This document shows, piece by piece, positions 59,096 through 64,000 of a DNA stretch of 64,000 nucleotides. The position numbers and the translations under genes are program-made. How positions within the stretch are numbered: position 1 is the stretch's first letter; each line of letters begins with the position of its first letter. A model generated the notes under the pieces. That model searched no databases. It was not told the origin of the DNA and was given only the letters and a program-made list of their open reading frames with translations. The DNA is from Neurospora tetraspora (taxonomy: Eukaryota; Ascomycota; Sordariomycetes; Sordariales; Sordariaceae), in assembly GCF_033439725.1 (NCBI RefSeq), contig NW_026944386.1:2480001-2544000 (forward strand). The letters run 5' to 3'.

Positions 59096-59953
59096 ATGCC
59101 ATCAGCAACCTCCACCATGATCCCCCGCTTTCTCCTCCCGCAATACGGGCGCATCTGGCAACGATCCACCCAAAAGCTTATCCAGCGCCGTCTCGCATCC
59201 ACAAAGTCAACAGCGGAAGCAAACACAACGCCATCCGGCCAACGCGTCCTCGAGAAGCCCGAGCGCTTCAACCCTCCTTCGCACGGCTCCCGACTTCCCA
59301 ACAAGAAGAACCTCCCGCGGCACTATGGCGGCGACCTCAGCTTCCAGGAGAAGCAGGCTCAGGCGCAAAAGGAATACCCGGGCCTGATGCCCCGCGAGGG
59401 AACGTTTGGATGGTGGTTCTTGAATAACAAGTGGTTTCACATGTGCTTGACCCTGGTATGTACATATTGATTCCATCCACCTCCCCCCCCCCCCCCCCCC
59501 CCCTTCTTCCCTTCCACGGCGGCCCAGCTCCCCAAGCTCCCAGAAACAAAACTAACACAAAGACCAAAAAAGGGCTCCCTCTTCTCCCTAGCCATCTACA
59601 CGGCAACCGAAAACTTCAAGCGCACCTCCCCCTTCGCTGACATGCTCCCCGCCAAGGGCGACTTCTTCAGCCACCCCATCGACTCCTTCAGCCACCTGGG
59701 CCATGTCATCCGGCTGCACGAGGCGCACAAGTCCGCCGAGCTCTCGGCCAAGAGACAGCGGGCTATCGACGACGTGGCCAAGCGGACCATGTATAGGAAG
59801 GCGCACGGCCTGCCCGAGGAGCAGGGCGTTTTGGGCCTCATCAAGCTGAAGGAGCCGGAGCGGATTGCTAGCGTGTCGAGGGGTGTGCTGGAGCCGGAGG
59901 CGGCTACTGCGCCTGTTGCTAAGGAGGTGGGGCAGAAGCAGGAGCAGCAGTAA
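59096..59953 (+). CDS. Predicted mitochondrial single-pass membrane protein, function unknown
   Basis: Exons 59096-59455 and 59573-59953 flank a 117-bp intron (donor GTATGT, branch AACTAACA, acceptor AAAAAG) that contains a run of 21 C. The product is 246 residues. The N terminus is basic and free of acidic residues up to about residue 38 (MIPRFLLPQYGRIWQRSTQKLIQRRLAS), typical of a mitochondrial presequence; a start at the second methionine (59117) is also possible. After a Pro/Gly-rich stretch, GTFGWWFLNNKWFHMCLTL-GSLFSLAIYTATENF forms one membrane helix, then SPFADMLPAKGDFFSHPIDS and a charged helical C-terminal part (KRQRAIDDVAKRTMYRKAHGLP). I do not recognise the family by name, though the layout looks like fungal inner-membrane proteins. 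It shares a promoter region with cytochrome c. Confidence 0.8.
59483..59503 (+). repeat. Homopolymer run of 21 C in an intron
   Basis: Twenty-one consecutive C lie in the intron of the mitochondrial membrane protein gene, 27 bases after the donor. The true length is likely unstable or poorly determined. Confidence 0.9.
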
Positions 59954-60511
59954 TGGGCCGTTGGTGACTTGAGGCGGGGATGAAGGTGGTGCAAGGGACT
60001 TGCGGCTTGGGGTAGGAATGAGGCGTGGGTGGTTATAGCGTGGTAATAGCGCTGTAATTCCGATTTCGCTGCTTCCCGGCTGTCTCGAAAGAAGAAGGTG
60101 GGATGGAAAGAAGTAAGGATTAGGGGAGAGGAGACGCTCGTGATGACTATGTGTACGATTATGTGTTTACTAACGACTTAGAACGGGCGGGCAACAGGCA
60201 CGGAAAAGCAAGTTTAGCGTTAGACTTGGGAATAGGGGTATCTTGATTTTGAGTATCATCAAACTTCCATTCTCTCTTGCTCCCCAGGCACGCCATGTAC
60301 AACAGCTCTGAGTGTGGCTGACGAATGCTCCCGCAATGTATATGATGATACACGAGTTGATGCGCCTCTTTCGGTATCACGTACACATTGGGTCTATGTG
60401 CCCACACGGTAACCGGTCAAGAAGTAGCAAAGCGTGCTATGCGACCATGGCCAATATTCCACGGCGTTCCTCGGCAGCCAACCAGCAGAGCAACTAACTT
60501 AATTGTCACCT
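59954..60511. other. Convergent 3' region
   Basis: This lies between the ends of the mitochondrial membrane protein gene (+) and rrp42 (-). It presumably holds the 3' untranslated regions. Nothing else is visible. Confidence 0.6.
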
Positions 60512-61765
60512 TCAGTTCAAATCAACACCATCCAGCGCATCCAAAACCTCATCGGCCACGCCTCCCTTCTCCAACACCTTCTGCACCAACGCCGCCATGA
60601 CCAACGGCTTAGCACCGCCTCTCGGCGCCTTCCACACGCCCTCCACGGCCTCTGACTCGGCCGTCCTTGCCTGTTCCTGCTGCTGCTTCTTCTTCTCGGT
60701 ATCCTTTGCGCCCGCATTCGCTCCATAAGCGCTATTGCTCGCGTTGGGGATACCAGGAGGGGTCAACCGCGAAGGGGGATCGATCGTTCGCACCGATAGA
60801 AGGCGGAGGTTGTGTCCTTTTGTCTCTTCGGTGTCGAGGTCCATTGCTGTGGGTTTGCTGCTGCTGGTAGAAGTGGTGGAGGAGGAGGAAGAGGATTCGC
60901 CCACGGAAACGGCCAGCGCAACGTCGGCGACGGCTAGCTCCTCCTTGGAAGGGTCGAAGATGATGTTGTTACCAACGGCCATGACGAGAAGGGTGACAGG
61001 TGGCCTGGCGGTTGGGGCCGAAGCCGCCTTTTTGGAACCCTTCTTTCCGGTGGGTCTGGGGTACAGGTAAGGAGCGGCGGCCCAGTCGTCGTCGAAGAGG
61101 GGATCTTCGTCGCCTTCGGACTTTAGGCGCGGGAGACGGGTCGCAAGGAGGGCGAGATGTGTGGTGAGGGAGAGGAGGGGAAGGGGATATGAAAGCGGTG
61201 GGGAGATCAGGAGAATCTGTTAGAATTTCATGTCAGTAATTGTTCTCCGCGAAAGGAGGAGACAGAGAGCATGAGGACATACGTCAAGGTAAAGCTTCCA
61301 GTGAAACCTCCGGTTGATCCACAGCCTCTTTGTAAACTCGCCATCTGCCAGCAGCGCTTCGCTAAGCATGGCAGAAAGGAACACAGTCCCCGCGTCGTCG
61401 TCTCTGTACCCGGGAATTTCCACCGTCATCTCCACCCAGTCGTTGTCGCCCTTGACCACATCGCGCTGGTTGTCGTCCAAGTCGTCATCGTCCTCGGCGC
61501 CTTCATCTAGATCTAGTGAGGGGAAGTCGTGTCTTGTCCTCGTCCTCTCGACTTCCGCCTTAACACCAACAATGGCCTCTGTACCGTCGGCGAAGCAGAT
61601 GCGCGCGCTGCCGTTGGTGCCAGGGAGAATGCCTGTCTCAGCGACGAGGGGGCGGAACTGTGTAGGAGAACGGCCGTCGGGGCGAATGGGAGGGGTGAGG
61701 CTGAGTGAAGCGTGGAGGTAGGCGAGCTCAGCCGGCGAAAGCAGGACGTGTTGTGAGGACGCCAT
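60512..61765 (-). CDS. rrp42: Exosome complex subunit Rrp42 (RNase PH-like)
   Basis: Two exons, 61765-61283 and 61216-60512, flank a 66-bp intron (donor GTATGT, branch TACTGACA, acceptor CTAACAG); the junction reads KLYLD-ILLISPPL. The product is 395 residues. The opening LSPAELAYLHASLSLTPPIRPDGRSPTQFRPL and GSARICFADGTEAIVGVKAE match the Rrp42 (EXOSC7) version of the RNase PH fold. The second half has DPLFDDDWAAAPYLYPRP and LLVMAVGNNIIFDPSKEE. Rrp42 is a non-catalytic ring subunit of the nuclear and cytoplasmic RNA exosome. Two low-complexity inserts (an acidic one around residue 85 and a Ser/Thr run around 255) make this copy longer than the yeast protein. Its divergent neighbour is the COG7-like gene. 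Confidence 0.94.
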
Positions 61766-62882
61766 CCTTTTTCGAGATTCGTTGTTCTCGGTTTCTTGTG
61801 TTTGTTGACTTGGCTCCTTCTATGCGACGCGGATGCCCCTGGCGCAAAGTGTTTTTAAGATGGATATTTGCGATTGGTTCTTTCCTAAAATGGCGATGGA
61901 AGGTCGCAAACACGTCGAATGACTGAATTGGTGTTTCGCCTTTTGGAATCGAGCTGGAGGAGCTTGACAAGTTCTGCCGTCAGTGAGAATGCAATGATGT
62001 CTGGATCTGAATTTTTGGAGGGGCCGCTCAGCCTGGCGCCTGCACAGTTGCTTCTGAAGCTCCCAAACCAGCGGCCGGCAATCAGAAACACCCCGGGGGT
62101 GTGGTAAGTAAACGCTTCGTTCAGGGGTTTGTTTACTTTACAATGCAAGAGTCTCTATAACCGGTGGTAAGCACATGTCAACAACTGCCATTCAGTACTT
62201 CACTTCGAAAGCAACTATCTCGCTTTCAGCTGATCCTCTGCCTCTCATTTTCTTCCAAAAGAGAGTTCAGTTGCTAAGCATTACTTATCGACGAATTAGA
62301 GTTCTCGCCGCAAAGGAAATGCGCCTCAAACGATGAGCCGAAAAACAAAATCTGTGAACGAGTGGCTTGACCATAAAACCATAGCACTTTTATGTCTTAC
62401 AGACAGGGTAAAAGAAAACGGGGTTTTGCTTGTCCATGTTCTCGAATCTTGATCGGTGGTGGACATCGTTACGTTTTGCGAAGGCCGCGTCTGTAAAATT
62501 ACCAGTACCAATAAGTGTAAGAAACGAGTATCGATCGTAATCATGTAACAGCAGCTGACAGCCAAGACAATCAACGGTCTAGAGGTAATGACAGGTTGGT
62601 CGGTTACCACCTGCCCCACCATCGCGCTCATACCGGGACATTTCATCACAACATCTCACTGTCGCGCATTATCACCAGCTTCTGAGATCAACGTCAGGAT
62701 AACTTTCGTCACCAAGCTGCACTTAGCTCAGGGAGCTTAAGATTAGCTCACACTAAACTTGTCCGATCGGGCTTACAATAACCTCAGCTCATCTTCACTC
62801 AACCTCTACGGGCTGCCCCCTGAAGCTGCACGGAACATACACTCGATAATCTCAAAACTCACCACTCCCTTCATAAGTCGCA
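61766..62882. other. Divergent promoter region (rrp42 / COG7-like)
   Basis: Both neighbours are transcribed outward from here. I see no coding region, and no motif I can assign with confidence. Confidence 0.6.
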
Positions 62883-64000
62883 ATGGCATGGGATTCAAAG
62901 TCAACAACAGGCCGACGACGAGGCAACAGCGTCGCCTCCAATGCCTCACGCGGCCTCCGCCAAGGACCCAGACCACCCACCCAGCCCAAGTCCGCTCACG
63001 TCGCTGACCCTTTTCTCCATGATTTTCTCGGTCCATCCTTCGACGCCGCAGCCTACCTCAACGCCACATTGCCGCCTCTTCAAACATCTACGGGATCTTC
63101 TTCAACAGCATCGTCAGCTTCGCGGTCTGCTGCCAACCAAGGTGGTGCCTCAGCCGCCGCAGCGGCCGTGCCACTCTCCGAAGTCTCTCTCCAAGCCCAA
63201 TCCGTGCTCTCCCAGCTGAACGCACACACCACCCGACTCACCAACACTCTCACCCAACTCACCGACGACATCCTCCGGAGCGGCAGCAGGCTCGCCTACG
63301 AAGTAGAGCTCCTACGCGGCGAGACGCTCAGTCTGGCCGAGACTCTTACGGAGGGGTTGCAAGAGGACGTAGCCAAGTTCGTGCCTGGCGGACTCTCTAT
63401 ACCGGAAGCACCCGCACCATCCGCAGCGGCAACCGCTCCCGGTGCTACCATCGAAGGACACCAACGACGTCTATCAGTCGCCGTACCACCATCACAACAA
63501 CAACCACAACCCGAAACACCCGCCGTCACTACTACAGCCCCAGGCGCCTCAGCAGAAGATGAAGAAGCAGAACCCCAAGAACCTCCACACATAACACAAC
63601 TCCGCACCCTCACCCTCGTCCGCTCCCGCCTCGACTCGGTAATCCAAACCTTTGGTTCAGCCATCGACTTCGTCTTCCCGCCCTCTGAACTATCCGCCGT
63701 CTCCTCCTTTTTATCCGTATCCGCGCCCGCACCGCCTGACTCCTCTGTCTCTAGTGACCCTGACTCGGCAGCCAGCACGGAAGAAAAGGGCCAAAGGGTG
63801 TTGCAGGCGCTTCGGGACGAAATTTCTTCCCTTTTGGAGAGTAATAATAACAAAGAAGATAATGATCCGATCAAGGGGATTGAGGAAGCCGCGAAGCGAG
63901 TGGGCGAGTTGAAGGAGTTAGTGAAAGTATGGAAGGGCACGGCGGAGGAGCGGGGGAGGGTGAAGTTTGTGGAGGGGCTGGCGAGGATGGTGGAGGAGAG
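62883..64000 (+). CDS. cog7: COG7-like Golgi tethering complex subunit, cut by window edge
   Basis: An open frame starts at the ATG at 62883 (MAWDSKSTTGRRRGNSV) and runs without a stop for 372 codons to the right edge, so the gene is partial at its 3' end. After a short basic N terminus come DPFLHDFLGPSFDAAAYLNA, a Ser/Ala-rich linker, and helical segments: LSEVSLQAQSVLSQLNAHTT, LTQLTDDILRSGSRLAYEVE and LLRGETLSLAETL. Then come a Pro/Gln/Thr-rich linker and ITQLRTLTLVRSRLDSVIQT. The opening acidic 'FL..FD...YLNA' motif and heptad-rich helices resemble subunit 7 of the conserved oligomeric Golgi complex, a tether for retrograde vesicles. The match is by eye, and another Golgi or exocyst-type tether is possible. 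No introns are needed in the visible part. Confidence 0.7.
   Translation, partial: MAWDSKSTTGRRRGNSVASNASRGLRQGPRPPTQPKSAHVADPFLHDFLGPSFDAAAYLNATLPPLQTSTGSSSTASSASRSAANQGGASAAAAAVPLSEVSLQAQSVLSQLNAHTTRLTNTLTQLTDDILRSGSRLAYEVELLRGETLSLAETLTEGLQEDVAKFVPGGLSIPEAPAPSAAATAPGATIEGHQRRLSVAVPPSQQQPQPETPAVTTTAPGASAEDEEAEPQEPPHITQLRTLTLVRSRLDSVIQTFGSAIDFVFPPSELSAVSSFLSVSAPAPPDSSVSSDPDSAASTEEKGQRVLQALRDEISSLLESNNNKEDNDPIKGIEEAAKRVGELKELVKVWKGTAEERGRVKFVEGLARMVEE

Overview
The window looks like nuclear DNA of a filamentous ascomycete close to Neurospora (Sordariales). The genes have short introns of about 50-140 bp with GTAAGT-like donors and CTAAC/CTGAC branch points. A very A+T-rich block has the look of repeat-induced point mutation (RIP). 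The set of conserved genes, including allantoicase and cytochrome c close together, also fits. The deduced cytochrome c differs at a few residues from the N. crassa protein as I remember it, so I do not assign a species. All exon models were read by hand from splice signals and reading-frame continuity.

Layout. 1-6.7 kb: no gene I can support. 6.7-8.3 kb (+): a low-complexity, coiled-coil protein of unknown function. 8.3-14.9 kb: no supported gene. 14.9-16.5 kb (-): a frame-broken single-pass membrane protein. 18.0-21.6 kb (-): a large TBC-domain (Rab-GAP) protein. 24.1-26.9 kb (-): an ankyrin plus DIL protein. 28.0-29.1 kb (-): allantoicase. 30.3-31.3 kb (+): a cytochrome b561-type membrane protein. 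32.5-33.8 kb (-): a Chs7-like chitin synthase export chaperone. 38.1-40.7 kb (+): an MFS sugar transporter with a long N-terminal tail. 41.0-42.9 kb (-): a second membrane protein related to the one at 15 kb, also frame-broken. 43.8-44.2 kb (+): a small DUF1763/LYR-like protein. 44.6-49.1 kb: the RIP-like A+T island, holding a probable 139-bp solo LTR and flanked by an inverted repeat. 51.4-52.7 kb (+): a mitochondrial carrier. 53.9-56.5 kb (+): the Rix7 ribosome-biogenesis AAA ATPase. 57.2-58.1 kb (-): cytochrome c. 59.1-60.0 kb (+): a mitochondrial-type membrane protein. 60.5-61.8 kb (-): exosome subunit Rrp42. 62.9 kb to the right edge (+): the start of a COG7-like Golgi tethering subunit.

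How the genes work together. There are no operons. Several pairs are divergent and may share promoters: allantoicase/b561, Chs7-like/sugar transporter, cytochrome c/mitochondrial membrane protein, and Rrp42/COG7. Regulation visible in the sequence includes a tight GATA cluster upstream of allantoicase (NIT2-type nitrogen control), CCAAT boxes between cytochrome c and its mitochondrial neighbour, and a telobox upstream of rix7. The points most worth a second look are the small non-RIPped LTR inside the RIP island, the inverted repeat at the island's edges, the two related membrane-protein genes whose frames both break at G-runs, and the shortened arginine-finger region in the first AAA domain of Rix7.
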